DNA of 64,000 nt from NCBI RefSeq assembly GCF_017591425.1, contig NW_024467101.1, forward strand, positions 12,040,918-12,104,917, in the 5' to 3' direction. This document shows, piece by piece, positions 46,801 through 59,377 of the stretch. Position 1 is the stretch's first letter; each line of letters begins with the position of its first letter. The position numbers and the translations under genes are program-made. The DNA is from Ochotona curzoniae. Lineage: Eukaryota; Chordata; Mammalia; Lagomorpha; Ochotonidae. The notes beneath the pieces are model-generated. The model saw only the letters and a program-made list of their open reading frames with translations, was not told the origin of the DNA and made no database searches.

Positions 46801-49800
46801 AATCCCACCCAACATGTATCCACGCACACCTGCAGGCACGCACATCCCAGGACCATCTTTCAAGACCTGTGCTTTGAAGTTCATCCCTCTGCAAAGCAAT
46901 CGGGCTGAGTGAGGGAGACAGTGCCCAGGGTGGGGATGGGACTTGGGAGAAGCAAACCAAGCCTAGACAGGCATTTATAGGGGTTGGAATGGAGGGGCCA
47001 ATTGAACCAGGGAAACGAAGCCACAGGTCAGGTATCATGCCAGGACCACAGCATTCTAAGGTCTAGACTACGTTTCCTGTCCTTCATTAGACAAGATCCG
47101 GCTCAGAGTTTCCTCCATGGAGGTTCTGGACAACAGAGCCCACTCCCATATTTCAAGGTTTTTGGTAGGTGGAAAAATGGAGACAGGCCACCTAGGACTA
47201 CATCATAGGATCTGTTTGTGATAAGATCTATTTCTAGTGAGCAAATCAATCTTAGGTCTTAACAGATCTATCGGTTACCCAGCTGTAGGTGCATCACCTT
47301 GGGTGAGAAGGTCAGAGTCTGTACTGTAGGTTGTTGGAGGAGAACCAGCCTCTGGCTCCCCTCGTGAATGGCTCTAACCTTGAGCCTGACATTTAACTCC
47401 CAGCAAAGCAACTTTGAAGCCTCAGGCCTAAGAGAGGGACTGGGCACCACCCTCCCCTGGCGACTCACCGTCCAACACAGATGAACAGCAGGAGGCTGCA
47501 GAAGGAAAAGATGAGGAAGCACAAGGCCATGGTCTTCTTGCGGCCCAGGCGGTCAATGACCCACAGAGTCACGAGGACACCTGCCAGGGGTGGGGGGCAG
47601 CAGGGGCAGGTAGACAGCACTGATGGGTTCCCGGAGAGCCTCCCTACAGCCCTCCCCTCCATGGCTAATGAGTAGAACATAGCACAAGATGCCTCCCTGG
47701 AGATTAAGCTATAACGGACTCGCTATGGTTTTGATATGGTTTCTGTGTGTACCACCCATGTTTCATGATCTAAGAGTTTGGTCCTCCAGGTAGTGGGGCT
47801 TTTTAGAGGTGGGGTTTAGTGGGAGGATGCTACCAACTCATCCCACTTTTCTGGCTTCCTGTCCTGCCCATGCACAGGCACTCCCAGTATGATGATGTCA
47901 CCCATCAGGAGGTACCATGACTTGTACCTTCTGAGCTGTGAGCTGAGTAAACCTCCTTTCTTTATAATCTTCACAACCTCCAGTGTTTCATTAGAATACC
48001 AGAAAATGCACTCCTACCTTCTACTACCTTCGCACATTTGTCTCAAACACACAGTACCAGCCTGAGTCCCTCATCATCCTCTCTATGAAACTTGGGATCA
48101 TGGAGAACTGACACCAATTTGCTGCTCAAATTGTTCCCAAGAGTCTTTTGTCTCTGACCCAGGAGACTCCTGTTTTTGGCCAGCATGTATGAAACATGGG
48201 AGCTTAACCCATTAGCTTTCAAGTGGGGGTAACATCCCCTTCACCATTCTGGACAACTTGTGGCCCTAGTGGAGGTAGGGCGGATCCTTGGTGCCTTTAG
48301 AAAAGGGGTTTGCTTCCCGGTGGCACAGGTAGAGCCCCCAGCTCAGCAGATGTTGTATGCTCAACTCCCTGCCCCCATTTCCCAGCTTCACCTTACACAG
48401 ATTTCTCACCTGGAAACTCGGAGAGGGTGGTCCAGAGCAGGTCCATGTAATCCTCCTCACTTAGGTACTCACAGGCCAGGCTGCACTTGGCCTCGACTGC
48501 CCTTTTCCGGCTGGAGACTGGGGGATAGAAAAGGAAGAAGAGCCACCCACAGCCTTGAGTCACACCCTCCCGCTCCCTAGCCCTGCTTCCCTGGGAGGGG
48601 ATGCAAGGAGAGTGTTCTAGAAAGAGCCCAGAGAATGGACTACACTTTGGATCCCAGCCAGCAGTGTTGCAGCACCATCTCTCCAAGCCTCAGTTTCTCT
48701 GTACAACAGGGTGAATAAAACCACTGTGCAAGGTGGATGAGAGAGGAAACCAGGCTGGGTGGACACCACGGTTGACCCAGCAGTGGTACATGGCACATGC
48801 TTTGTTGCACGCACACTCTAGGGCGGCCCCTGTGATGCTAAGTTCCTTGTATCACACTCTGCTCTGACGCTCTCTCCTGAGTGTGAGAAGGACCTGTGAT
48901 TTGCTCCTAAGGTGGTAAAGCTGAAGGGTGCACATGTTAATTTTGCACAAGAGCATAAAGCCCATCTTGCCTGGATTGTTCTTCTCCTGTGAGGGCAGTG
49001 AGAGAGCCGGGAGCCACACTGGTGGCCCACATGGTAAGGGACTAAAGGGGAAGTTCTCGCGGCTGACGACTCCAGGCCTCCAATTCCAAGGAGTCAAGAT
49101 TCTGCCGAAGGAAACCAAAGCATATCTCCTTGGAACACACAGAAGACACATGCAAGGAAACTGTCTTCTCTCTGCTTTCAAGCAGGACAAAGACCCACAA
49201 AGATGAAGGTTTTCTCATTCCCTCCACACCCTATTTCCCACCTGAAGGCCAGATGTCAACGTTGCTTAATCACCCAGAAAGGGAGCAGCAGGTTTTTCAT
49301 AGTAGGAGGCTTGGGACTCTTGTCAATTCTCTAAAACCTATCGTCCTTTGTTGATATCCTATTGCAGAAAGGTGCCTTCCCCTTCTTGGTCAATACCTTC
49401 TGTGAGTGGTACAGAACATCCTTTGGTCTTTGAACCTTTAGGGAGGAGAACCCAGGTCTGGCTAACACCTTGCAAAGGACCCTGCTCACAAGTACCCAAC
49501 TCACAGATCTTTTAGAGTGCATTGGAGCTGACCTTTGAACCCAAACCCTGACCCAACCATTCCACTGAGACCAGCTCCCATCATGGGAAGCTGGCCAAGT
49601 TGCCTACAGAACTGCAGAGGCTGCTCCAGCCTCCATTAGGGTAGACAGTGATGGAGGATCATGTGTGATGGTCTCTGGGCAGGGATTGGGGTTGGGAAGG
49701 TGAGCCAGGAGAGAGAGGCAGGGCACTCACTGCTGCAAACATCTCCTGCCTGGAACAGCTCCGTGGTCAGCAAGACAAGTCCGTAGTAAGAGAACGCATT

Positions 49801-52800
49801 GGAGAACCTGCCGGAAGTGAGGAAGAGGCAGAAGAAGCAGTCAGAGAGACACATGTCCCCTTCCTGCATACCCTAGGGAAGGGCCTGTGGGTACAGCAGT
49901 GGGGACCACCAATCTGGGGGCCACACTGGCTCTTGGTGCAGTGGTCTTCCAGGAGGACTTGGATCAAGCACCCAAGCCTAGGGACATGATGAAAGCAAGC
50001 GTCCTGTGTTCAAAAACACTCTACCCCTAAGACTGCCTCATTCATTGGAAAAGAGGTGGTAAAGATTTGGAAGATGCGCATTTAGAAGGAAATAGCTCGC
50101 CCTCTCCCGTGTCCCAAGGCTTTGGGGTCAGATTGGTAGACTTGGACTCTGAGATCTTAGGGTTTCACAGTTTCTGAGTTCCCTGCTTGGATTCCAGAAC
50201 TGCAAGACTCAAGCTCATAGAACAGGAATTGGATCATCCAATAGGTTATGCAGGAACTCAGCATCAGAAACTGGTGGTCTATTTCCTCGAGTTACCCTTT
50301 GTAAAGTCAAATGTACCAGTCAAATGCAGTAGCTTCTGGAGGGCACTAAAACTCTAATCAACTGCTTCAAATCAACCCAAGTGAATTACAGGCGCCTTGA
50401 GGGAGGTCTTCCGACTCTGCCCTCCTACCACCCCCCCCCCCCCTTCTAGAGAGCCTGGGGAGTTCACACTTGGATGGGCACACAGCAGGTGTTAATTACA
50501 TGCAGGGAGAGCTGGAGCCCAGCTGGCTTGTCTCCAAGGCTGTTCTGTCCTGGTCCCAGTGCTAATGAACACCTCTGCTCAACAGTGAAGAACAAAGTGA
50601 GAACTGATTTTATTTAAAACAAAACAAAGCAAAACCCAAGCAAACACAAACAAACAAACAAACAAACAAAAATCCACAAAGCTTTCAGCCAGACTGTTTT
50701 TGAACAGTCTGTTAAGCTGTCTGTGTATGAATGAGTAGAGAATTGAGAGGATTTGACGGACATTCCATTGGCCCTGGTCATGACTTTCTGCTGAGGCCTC
50801 TTCCACAGCCTCCTCCCATGGCTGTTCTTTTAAGAAAAGCTGAACAGGGCCTGGCATGGTAGCCTAGCAGCTAAAGCACACGCAAGGATCCCATATGGGC
50901 GCCAGTTCTAACCCTGATAGCCCTACTTCCCATCCAGCTCCCGCCTTGTAGCCTGGGAAAGCAGTTGAGGACAGCCCAAAGCCTTGGGACCCTGTACCTC
51001 AGTGGGAGACCCAGAGGAGGCTCCTGGCTTTGGATTGGCTCAATTCTGGCCATTGTGGCTGCTTGGGGAGTGAATTGGCAGATGGAAGATCTTCCTTTCT
51101 GTCTCTCCTCCTCTCTATATATCTGACTTGACAGTAAAAATTGAATAAATCTTTAAAAAAAAAAGCGCTTTACCTTATAGTGCATTCAGTACTCCCAGGG
51201 GCTTCGGGGGCCCACTGGAGGTCTCTGAATGTGTCCTCAGAGATAAGGGGGCACAACGGATAACATTTCCTTTATGAGAGTATCTCTATGTCATGAGTGA
51301 ATTGAGTTTTTAAATAAGTGACTAATAGCACAGGTGAGAACCTGTCTACACAATAGCATTGAATTTTTTTTGGTTTGGTTTGGTTTTCTTTTTTGTTACA
51401 ATAGCATTGGGAAGGTGAAAGTTGCAATAACTGACATGATCAGGAAACACTGCCTTGGGCCCAATGGTTCATCAAGTGCTGAATTCCAACGTAAGCCAGG
51501 CTTGGGCACAGGAGGTCAACAAGGGGCTCTCACCATATAAACCACAGCAGCAGGGTCGTTCCTCTGAAGTGGGGAGTGAAAAGATCCCGCATTTTGCCAC
51601 GATCTTCCTGTTTCAAGAAAAGAATATGTTGTTTGTTCTCCATGCACGGAGGGAGCACCAGCCGGTGACTTGGGTTGGTCACATACCCACAACAGGGCCA
51701 GAACACTTGGGCTCTGAGAAACCAAGACTCAGCTCCCAGTCCTGTCAGCCAGGACTCAGCCATATCCAGGGCCTAGTCATATTTCAGACACGTCCAGGGA
51801 CTTGCGGAGCAGAAAACAGTTCTAAGGAGTCCCACCATCCCTCGCTCCCACACCCCAGACAGTCACACACACACAGTCAGTCTCACCCATCTCACCCAAA
51901 GCCTAATCTAGATCCAAGAGACAGTTACTGTGTTCAAAAGCCAACTTACCCAAGTCCAATTTGCCAATAGAATGATTTGGGTCAATTTGCTCATGTCCAA
52001 TTTGCCAATTTTCTATAAAGTTTTATTTATTAAAAAGATAAATAAAGAGTGAAAGAGAGAGAGAGATATTCCAAATACTGGTTTCATTCCCCAAATGGCC
52101 ACAACAGCTGGGGCTGAACCATGCCAAAGCTAGGAACTCCATCCTGGTCTCCCACGTGCGTACGGGGGCCCAAGCACTGTGCCATCTTCTACTGCTCTCG
52201 CAGATGCATTAGCAAGGAGCTGGATCGGAAGTGGAGCAGCTGGGACATACTGTTCTTGGTAGCAGTTTGAGAAATGCTTGCTTTTTAAACGTGTTTAGGA
52301 CCCTGAATTGGGACGTTTCTATCCCATGTCAGAGATTCTGGTTTGAAACCTAGATCCACTTTTGATTCCAGCTTTTTGCTTGTATGTGCTCTGGAAGAAA
52401 CAGTGGCAGCAGTGATGTCTCAGGTAGCTGGGGTGCTCCCATCCACATGGCTTTGGTTTTTGTGGGCATTTCAGAAGTGAACAAGTGTGGACCTGGTGCA
52501 ATGGCTCAATTGGCTAATCCTCCTTTTGCAAAGTGCCAGGTTCCCATACAGGCACTGGTTCCTGTCCTTGCTGCTCTGTTTCCCATCCAGCTCCCAGCTG
52601 TGGCCTGGGAAATTAGTAGAAGATGTCCCAAAGCCTTGGGGCCCTGCACTAGCATGGGAGATCCGGAAGACACTCCTGGCTTTGGATTGGCTCAACTCTG
52701 ACTGTTGTGGCCATTTGGGGAGTGAAACCAGTAAATGGAGGATCTTTCTGTTTCTCCTTCTCTCTGTAAATCTGCCTTCCAGGGTACACATGAACAAGAA

Positions 52801-55800
52801 GTCAGATGTAGGGCTTGAATCTGGGCAATTTGATAAGGGCTCTAGGCATCCCAAATCTTGTCTTAATCACTGCACCAGACACCCATCCCTCTTATCTGTT
52901 TAAGGATGTGTGTCCTGTGTCAACAGGTCTGCATGGCTGATTGTCGAGGACAGGGGCTGCAGCATCAAGGTTGTACCCTCCTCCCTGTGTATGCAGCATG
53001 TACACCCAACCCCCTAGCAATGTTCATCAAACTTTCTTCAGTGGGCCCCTGATGACATTCCCAGGTGGGCGATGCAACCCCTGTTACAGATGGCTACACA
53101 GAACGCAGAGTAAGCTCTGGATCTAAGCACATCTCTTCTTTATGTGGTTTTCTTGCCCAGCTTTTCCAGAGCCATCCTCTTTGCCCATCAGATTTCTCTG
53201 GTGCTCACGGGTGAACCCGAAGCAGGAGCAGGCACAAGACTTAGTAGACATTTCTCATGTCACTGGCTACCTGGTCCAGGCAGCTCTTCTACAATCTGGC
53301 AATGACAGACCTATTGAAGACACCAGATTCTCCTCATTGGTCTCACAGTGCCCACTGCACCTCTCCATCCATTCCCTGAACCTGACACACAAATAGTTAT
53401 ATTTGCTGCCCCTGCACATGTGCCCATATACATTCATGTCCTGCATGTAGGCACAGGGATATGTGTGCTGCAGATTGGTGAGTACACACTGACCTGCCTG
53501 GAGACGATGAGCTTGCCCAGTGGCATAGGTGCTCCGTTCTCGGTCGCTATCCTCTTTAAGGTGGCGATGGCCTTCTCTTGGTTCCCTGATAGCACATCGT
53601 ACCTTGCGCTCTCCGGTAGCCACTAGGGAGGGGAGCAGACAGGAGATCCACGTGTGCCTGGTTGAAGCCACACAGAACACTTACTCCCAGCCACACTCCT
53701 GTCTTTGAGGGTGGAGACTTGTGGAGTCAAAGACCTGCCGCTGTCGATTCTTAGAGGGGTTGTTTGACTTGCAATCCAAGATTCCCAACTCATCCAATAC
53801 AGCTACCATGAATATATCCCACCATCCCTAGTTCTTTCCTTAGGGAACCATTCCAGAAGTATCAGTTGAAGACTAACACCCCATCCTGGGGCTGGTTCAA
53901 GCCTCCTCTTTCCTTCATGTAAGACACAATCTGAAAAGGTAGTTTTGGGCTCCTCCTCAGCCCCCCTTCCCACTAGGACAGAATACAGAGCAAGGGTGCC
54001 AGGCAGACCTATTGGAGCTCCAGGAAGACACTTACAAAGCACAGAATGGCGAAGAGGAGGAGCGGAACCGCGGAGAGGATGAGCAGCCATCGCCAGCCCA
54101 AGCTGGGCATCACGAACACAGCCAGGACGACTTCAAACACTGTCCCGATAGCCCAGAAGACCTGGCACAGGAGAAGCAGGGTCAGTGTGCGTGTGTGTGT
54201 GTGTAGGAGTGGGGCCCCATAGGGTGGCTTCAGAGCCATCACGGTCACCATCTCCCAGGGCTGCCTTCCACATGGGGTCCTACCCACATGGTGTCCGCTG
54301 GAGCTGTGCAACTTTTGTGGACGTCACTGTGGAGTGGATCCAAGGTGAGGTGTCCATTTTTTTTTTTTTTTTTACATTGTGGTTAATATTGTGGTAATAA
54401 AATGGAAGTTATTCTTTTAGCTATTTACAGTGTGCAGTTTTGCGATATCAGATCCACTCTCACTGCTGGGCAGCTGTCACCACTGCCCACCTCCAGAGCT
54501 GCTTCTTTCCTGGAAAATATAAACTTGGCCCCTGCTCAACACCAACTTCCCATCCTCTCCTTGGAAAGCACCATTCTGTTTCTCACCTCTAGGATATTGA
54601 CCACTCCAACTACCCCTAAAAGTGGAATCACATGATGATAGTCTTGCGATTAGCTTATTTCACTAGGTCTCATGTCCTTAAAGCTCAGTGAGGTTGTAAC
54701 AGGTACCAGAGTGGCCTTCCTTTTTCAGGACTGAGTAATATGGCATGGCCTAGCCATAGCACATTTTGCTCATCTTGGTGTCTGTCAGAGGACACGGGTT
54801 GCTTGCAAGTCACAGTTGTGAATAGTGCAGCCATGAGCATGGCCTGCCCAAGGACACGTTGGTCTTTGTTGCAAATATCCATCTCCCTTGCTCAACAACG
54901 CCCCCTGCCTCCTTTATCAGAAGTGCCCAAGGAGGCTGAATATCTTCTTGCCTCACCAACTCTATTCTTTCCCGTGTTTGTATGGGAAAGATTGTGTCCC
55001 TTGGTACGGACAATGGGGAAATTGCTGCATTTACTCCCATGGGTCCCTCCCTGCAGGGTGGTCTCAAGCTGGCTACATTTACTGAAGGTCTGACAGCTTT
55101 TGTCATACAATTCTCTGGGTGCCTAATAAATATGCTTTCCTTTTGGGGTGATAGCTCCTCCAGCAGGGACTTCAGAAGTGGTCCTTGTAGTAAGTCCTCC
55201 TCCACAGACCCTTCTCTGAGTGTGCTGTTGCTTGCTGTGACTCCGGGGCTTTACAATTATTGTCCATTCCAAAATTCCAATCAGTCATCTTCCCCCATCA
55301 GCTCAAAAGACCTGCCAGGGGCACCTGGTCCACTCAAAGTGGGTACCAGTCAGATATCCCACCCATTCTGTGCCAGCATTGAGCGCTTCATGTGTAAAGC
55401 TGCAGGAGGTCCTTTATTATGGAACGTGTAGACCAGTTTGCTGCCATGCGCATTGGAGCTTATGCGCTTAGGATGGTTAAGTTGAGCTGGGGTCACTGCA
55501 ACTGACATGGTCAGGGTGGCCACAGTGCCTGGTGAGTCTAAGTGGCTTCACTGTCACCACCACAAACAGCAGTGCGCATCGGGGCAACACAAACCATTGG
55601 GACATTACCCGAATGTGGTGTCATTTGGGCAGCTGCATAGTGGGGTCATGGCATTGGGCCATCATATGTGTCCTGAGAGCTTCTAATCCTGGCTGAAAAA
55701 TGAATCATGAGACCCTGGACTGAAAGGGGCTGGCTGGACCATGAGTGTTTTTAAAGTTTCTCTATCGGCTATGAAAGTGACCAAGAAAGAGAATCTCATA

Positions 55801-56172
55801 CAAGGCATGGCCCAGGCTGGCTAGCAGCAGGCAAGGAAGGTGAGGATCTGAGTATGGGCAGCACCTGGTGGCACCTGCAGCTTCACCTCTCAGACAAAAG
55901 CCATTTTCAGGTCTAGAACACATCACCTGCCTGCTGCCACTGCTTAAAAACAAGCTCCGGTCAACTGAAGAAGTTGCATTTCACAACAGCCAGGTCACGA
56001 GACACATAGCTGCTTCATTTCCGTCTTCGTCTAGTGAGTCTGTTATACCTTTCTTAAAGCTCCCTTTTCCAAAGCTGGTGGAGGATCAGGTTTCCTCCTC
56101 CTCCTCACCTCAATCAGCAGAATACACTTGGCTCTGGCTTTCATGGGAAGGAACTCGGCATAGAGCGTCACC
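43646..56172 (-). CDS. SVOP: SVOP (SV2-related protein), partial: C-terminal ten coding exons
   Basis: SVOP is a 12-transmembrane major-facilitator-superfamily protein of synaptic and neuroendocrine vesicles, related to SV2; its transport substrate is not established and nucleotide binding has been reported. Ten minus-strand exons with GT/AG borders and consistent phases encode the last 355 residues, corresponding to about 193-548 of the human protein, with the same C-terminal length as I remember. Visible: hydrophobic segments of TM5 to TM12, the MFS cytoplasmic signature DRLGRKK, the Cys-containing luminal loop [21 protein letters not shown], and the tail [12 protein letters not shown] ending SNSGSQE. 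Substitutions relative to human appear few, mostly in the C-terminal tail, suggesting strong constraint. The N-terminal exons are not in the window. It is convergent with DAO. Confidence 0.96.
44405..44575 (+). mobile_element. Old L1 3' UTR fragment
   Basis: The wording gtggtggttgcttaacatc, attaatgtgctggatccc and ttcctttgaggt resembles old L1 3' ends. Confidence 0.5.
44775..44860 (+). mobile_element. MIR fragment
   Basis: The wording cagctgtgtgaccttggacaag and tttcctcatctgcac is the MIR core. Confidence 0.75.
45001..45090 (-). CDS. SVOP: SVOP coding exon (residues about 451-480)
   Basis: Minus-strand acceptor tgtttcag, donor gtaagt, phase 0 at both ends, 30 codons. It encodes [20 protein letters not shown] and TM11. 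Confidence 0.96.
46125..46345 (+). mobile_element. MER2/Tigger-like DNA transposon fragment
   Basis: The wording aactggttccaggacccc, ccagatgctcaagttccttg and aatagtgacaagggaaaaaa matches my memory of a MER2-type Tigger element, in the orientation opposite to the 23,080-23,280 copy. Confidence 0.6.
46595..46676 (-). CDS. SVOP: SVOP coding exon (residues about 423-450)
   Basis: Acceptor ttgctag, donor gtagga. The first base completes the split Arg codon; then it encodes [18 protein letters not shown] to TPE. Confidence 0.95.
47469..47580 (-). CDS. SVOP: SVOP coding exon (residues about 386-423)
   Basis: Acceptor cctggcag, donor gtgagt. It encodes [19 protein letters not shown] with the MFS loop signature and TM9; both end codons are split. 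Confidence 0.96.
47725..48015 (+). mobile_element. ERVL-MaLR type LTR (MST/MLT1-like)
   Basis: Begins gttttgatatggtttctgtg and ends with ctgagtaaacctcctttctt then gtgtttcattagaatacc, the layout of MaLR solo LTRs. No internal coding sequence is present. Family from memory, subfamily not resolved. Confidence 0.7.
48410..48517 (-). CDS. SVOP: SVOP coding exon (residues about 350-386)
   Basis: Acceptor tcccccag, donor gtgaga. It encodes the luminal loop [17 protein letters not shown] and [11 protein letters not shown]. Confidence 0.96.
48650..48725 (+). mobile_element. MIR fragment
   Basis: The wording ccaagcctcagtttctctgt and acagggtgaataaaacc is the MIR 3' half. Confidence 0.55.
49731..49807 (-). 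CDS. SVOP: SVOP coding exon (residues about 324-350)
   Basis: Acceptor ccggcag, donor gtgagt. It encodes [18 protein letters not shown] (TM7 region) to DVCS; both end codons are split. Confidence 0.96.
50431..50443. repeat. Poly-C run (13 C)
   Basis: Thirteen consecutive C in an SVOP intron, prone to length error or polymorphism. Confidence 0.9.
50848..51163 (+). mobile_element. Lagomorph C-type SINE
   Basis: Near full-length with a small deletion in the head (gctaaagcacacgcaaggatc). AATTGAATAAATC tail. It sits antisense in an SVOP intron. Confidence 0.87.
51534..51607 (-). CDS. SVOP: SVOP coding exon (residues about 300-324)
   Basis: Acceptor gaaacag, donor gtgaga. It encodes [20 protein letters not shown] and ends within a Trp codon. 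The human residue at the Gly of FRG is, from memory, Trp. Confidence 0.95.
52020..52265 (-). mobile_element. Older lagomorph SINE, minus orientation
   Basis: T-rich left end, cattccccaaatggccacaac and tgcattagcaaggagctgg blocks. Confidence 0.65.
52487..52778 (+). mobile_element. Lagomorph SINE
   Basis: Head tggacctggtgcaatggctc, full body, 3' end diverged at ctgtaaatctgccttcc with no clear A tail. An older partial plus copy may precede it (about 52,300-52,480). Confidence 0.7.
53494..53622 (-). CDS. SVOP: SVOP coding exon (residues about 257-299)
   Basis: Acceptor ccctag, donor gtcagt, phase 0 at both ends, 43 codons. It encodes [19 protein letters not shown] and on to GKLIVSRQ, the large cytoplasmic loop after TM6. 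Confidence 0.96.
54036..54161 (-). CDS. SVOP: SVOP coding exon (residues about 215-256)
   Basis: Acceptor tgccag, donor gtaagt, phase 0 at both ends, 42 codons. It encodes [20 protein letters not shown] and TM6. Confidence 0.97.
54375..54870 (-). mobile_element. Old L1 3' end, antisense
   Basis: The reverse of an old L1 3' UTR/ORF2 end is clear: taaaagtggaatcacatgat, gcttatttcactaggtctc, tttttcaggactgagtaata, gggttgcttgcaagtc. A poly-T run lies at its left edge (54,357-54,374), which fits the A tail of a minus-strand element. Confidence 0.85.
56109..56172 (-). CDS. SVOP: SVOP coding exon, most 5' in window (residues about 193-214)
   Basis: Acceptor tttcccag, donor gtgagg. The first base completes a split codon; then it encodes [19 protein letters not shown] and IE. 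The preceding exon (ending in a GGVPQ-like peptide) was not found between here and 64,000. Confidence 0.95.
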
Positions 56173-57129
56173 CTGGGAAAGCAAAGAAATGGGAAGGGGG
56201 TTACAGTCTGGGCTGGGTGGAAAAATTACCACAATTTCTTGACTTCCAAAGTCAACATTCCCCCCGCCCCCACACACACACAACACCTGCCCCAGGGTGG
56301 TTAGTGGATCTTTGCTATCTGAGGACTTGGCCTTGGGAAACAGACCCTCATGGGGGTTGGGAAAACTTGGGAGTAAATCCCCATATCTTTCCTGAGCTTC
56401 CCATTAGCTGCCATGGTAACCCTCCTCACAGCCCAGGAAGTCAGGTGGAAACTGGACAGCAGAGTCAGGAGCAAGTTCATGCTGCCTAACCTCTCACCCT
56501 GGTTTACCTGACATCTTCTCCAGAGCAGAAGCAGGCTTCATGAGAACATTCTGGAGGGACATTGAGCTCTTCCTAGCCCATCAAGCCAGGAGCATCTACT
56601 GGCAAACTGTCCCACCACTGGTGATACGAACCATCATCCCTGGGTCAGGGTGGTGTCTGGCAGGTGTCTCCACTCTAAGGCACAGCTTTGTCCCTGTGAT
56701 CCATGAGTCCTTTGTGGGAAATATTTAAGTCTTCCAATAACCTATTCCCCAGATAGAACCTCTACCCAACAGCTTTAATCACAAGACTATTTCTGCTTAA
56801 ATCTGCTATCACTATAGTAGCAAGTGGCATTTGTAAATTTCTGTCATCCTTCCTATGTGTATTAGCTGACATGACATCATAAGGAAAAGCTTTCCCTCCT
56901 CCTTTAGTTTAATGTATTTATTTAATCAGTAAGGATGGGTAGATTCCTAATTTTTATTATTGAAACATGTTTATTTTGTAAAATGTGTTTTCACTACTTG
57001 AAAGGCAAACTCAGAAAGAGAGAGGGCGGGGGGGTCTTCCATCCATTAGTTCACTCCCCAACAGGTTGGGCTGGACCAGTTGAAGCAACTCCATCCAGGC
57101 CTCCCATATGGCTATCAGGTAGCTGAGCC

Positions 57130-57412
57130 ATCACCTGGTGCCACCCAAGGTTCTAGTCCTGGTGGCTTCACTTCTTATCCAGCTCTCTGTTTATGGCCTG
57201 GGAGAGCAGTGGAGGACGGCTCAAGTCCTTCGAACCCATGTGGGAGACCCAGAAGAAGCTCCTGGCTCCTGACTTCGGATTAATTCAGCTCTGGCAGCTG
57301 CGACCATCTGGGAAGTAAACTAGCAGATGGAAGATCTCTCTTTCTCTCTCATCTCTCCCTCTCTCTGTAACTCTGAGTTTCAAATAGAAAGTAAATCAAA
57401 TATATATATATA
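57130..57412 (+). mobile_element. Lagomorph SINE, head diverged
   Basis: Blocks tggcctgggagagcagtgg, gacccagaagaagctcctgg and gggaagtaaactagcagatgg, then a TATA/CACA tail. Confidence 0.7.
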
Positions 57413-57424
57413 CACACACACTTA

Positions 57425-57745
57425 GGAGCTGGCATTGTAGTACAGTAGGTTAAGTTGCTTGTGATGCCAGCATCCCATATTGGACCAGATGCAGACAGGA
57501 CTCAAATTGGCACTGCCAACAGCTGGAGCTGAACTGATCCAAATCCAGGAACCAGGAGCTTCCTCTGGGTCTCCCACGTGGGTACAGGGTCCCAAGGCTT
57601 TGGGTTATCTTCTACTGCTTTCCCAGGCCACACAGCAAGGAGCTAGATGGGAAGTGCCATAGCCAGGGCACCTACTGGCACCCATGTAGGGAACCTGGTG
57701 CTTGAAGGGGAAGGATTAGCCAATTCAGCCACACTGTGCCAGACC
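57425..57745. mobile_element. Composite of plus and minus SINE pieces
   Basis: A plus head (ggagctggcattgtagtacag) to about 57,485, then a minus body (gaaccaggagcttcctctggg, agcaaggagctagatgggaag) to a minus head near actgtgccagacc. Confidence 0.6.
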
Positions 57746-59094
57746 CTAGGATTCTTTCCAGCCCAGAAATCTGGGCATCACAATCTTCATTATGATCACG
57801 TATTCACTCAATCCACATAGCTGTCTGCTCAGGGGAACCCAAGCCCCTACTGAGCAGCTGCCTCCAGTTTACCCCTCACCCCTCACCTCTCACTCCCCAC
57901 AAAACCCAGCCCTACTTTTCACTTCCTCTGCCTTGAGAACAAAAGGGAACTTCCAGGTCACTGACAACGTGCAGCTGCTGCCTGTAGCTCTGACTTGCAA
58001 CTTGCTTAGAAAATGGCTCCTCTTCAAGCGTAGCAAGCTTAACACAAAGATGCATGGGAGGCAGACCCCGTCCGGCTGAAGGGAACCTTGGGCCAGGGAA
58101 GCACTGAGCACGGCAGGATCCACAGAGCAATGTAGCTTGTAGATAGGTTTAGTTGAAGCATTCAATCCCTGCACTGCAACTAAAAATCCAAGACAGGAAG
58201 TGCTCCTGCTACAGGCAGTCAAAGGGAACTGAAAATGGTATTTCCGAAGCAGTCACACCAGAGACATCTGGCTGAATTCAAGTCCAAGGTCTTGAGGAGC
58301 TTGCACTCTCGTGGTATTGCACTTTGCTTTGTGTCTGTTCCAGTGGGATTCCGTGGTGGGAGCATGCGCACCAAGATGTGACACAAAACAGATGTTATGA
58401 TCATGATGGTTATCCCGAGGGTTTTGGAAACCCAGGGATGGAAGGAGAGGACAGGGTGGCAGCCCAGGAGTAGTGGCAAGCGGCAGAACCATGCGGCAAG
58501 GATCTGGGCGGAATGGTGGCCAACTACATACACATAAGCAGAGATGGAATACTGAGTTGAAAACTTTTGACCTTCAGGAACTGACATGCCCCTGGATTCC
58601 ACAAATGAGCTCCCTGTGTAATCAGGGGAGCCTTTATACTCCCAGAGACCCCATCCTAGCTGAACCTGACCCCTAGATCTGTTTTGCTTTTCACACACTG
58701 TTCCAGGAACCTCAGCCTCAGGCTCTGTTTGTGTCCATCGGGCCCAGCCGACCTTGACACCTTGTTCTCTGTCTGTCTTGTTCCAAGCTGACCTCTCGGC
58801 AGTTCCACTGACAGTGACTGACAGGGAGAGCACTTCTGCAGCTCTGTTCTGAGCAAGACGAATTCGCAGGCACCTCCAAGGAAATGCTTCAGCAGTTCCA
58901 GCGTCATTGCCATTTCACTGCATTTATTACCTTCCCTCGTTCCATCTTACTCTGTGCCCCCTTCCTGCTCTATACCTCCATCTCTCTTAATCTGTTTCTC
59001 TCCCTCAACCTCCAGAAGAGATCCTACTTACGACCCTTGAGTGGTGAGTTTGGTGCAGCTGTCAAGATTCTCAGAGTGCCAACCTAGCAAGGCA

Positions 59095-59340
59095 GTTAAG
59101 CTGCCACCTGCTTCTATGCCAGCCTCCCATATGGGTACCAATTCATGTCCCAGTTGTTCCATTTCTGATGCAGTGCCCTGCTAATGGTCTGGGAAAAGCA
59201 GTGGAAGATGGGCCAAGTGCTCAGACCCCTGCACCCAAGACCTGGATGGAGTTCCTGGCTGCTGACTTGAACTTCGGCTCATGCCTGACCACTGAGGGCA
59301 TTTGGGGAGTGAACCAGCAAGTGGAAGGCCTCTCCCACTA
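59095..59340 (+). mobile_element. Old lagomorph SINE
   Basis: Blocks caaggcagttaagctgccac, catatgggtaccaattcatg and ggggagtgaaccagcaagtg. Confidence 0.65.
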
Positions 59341-59377
59341 GGTTCAAAGGACGAAGATACTCCTGACTTTGGATGTT

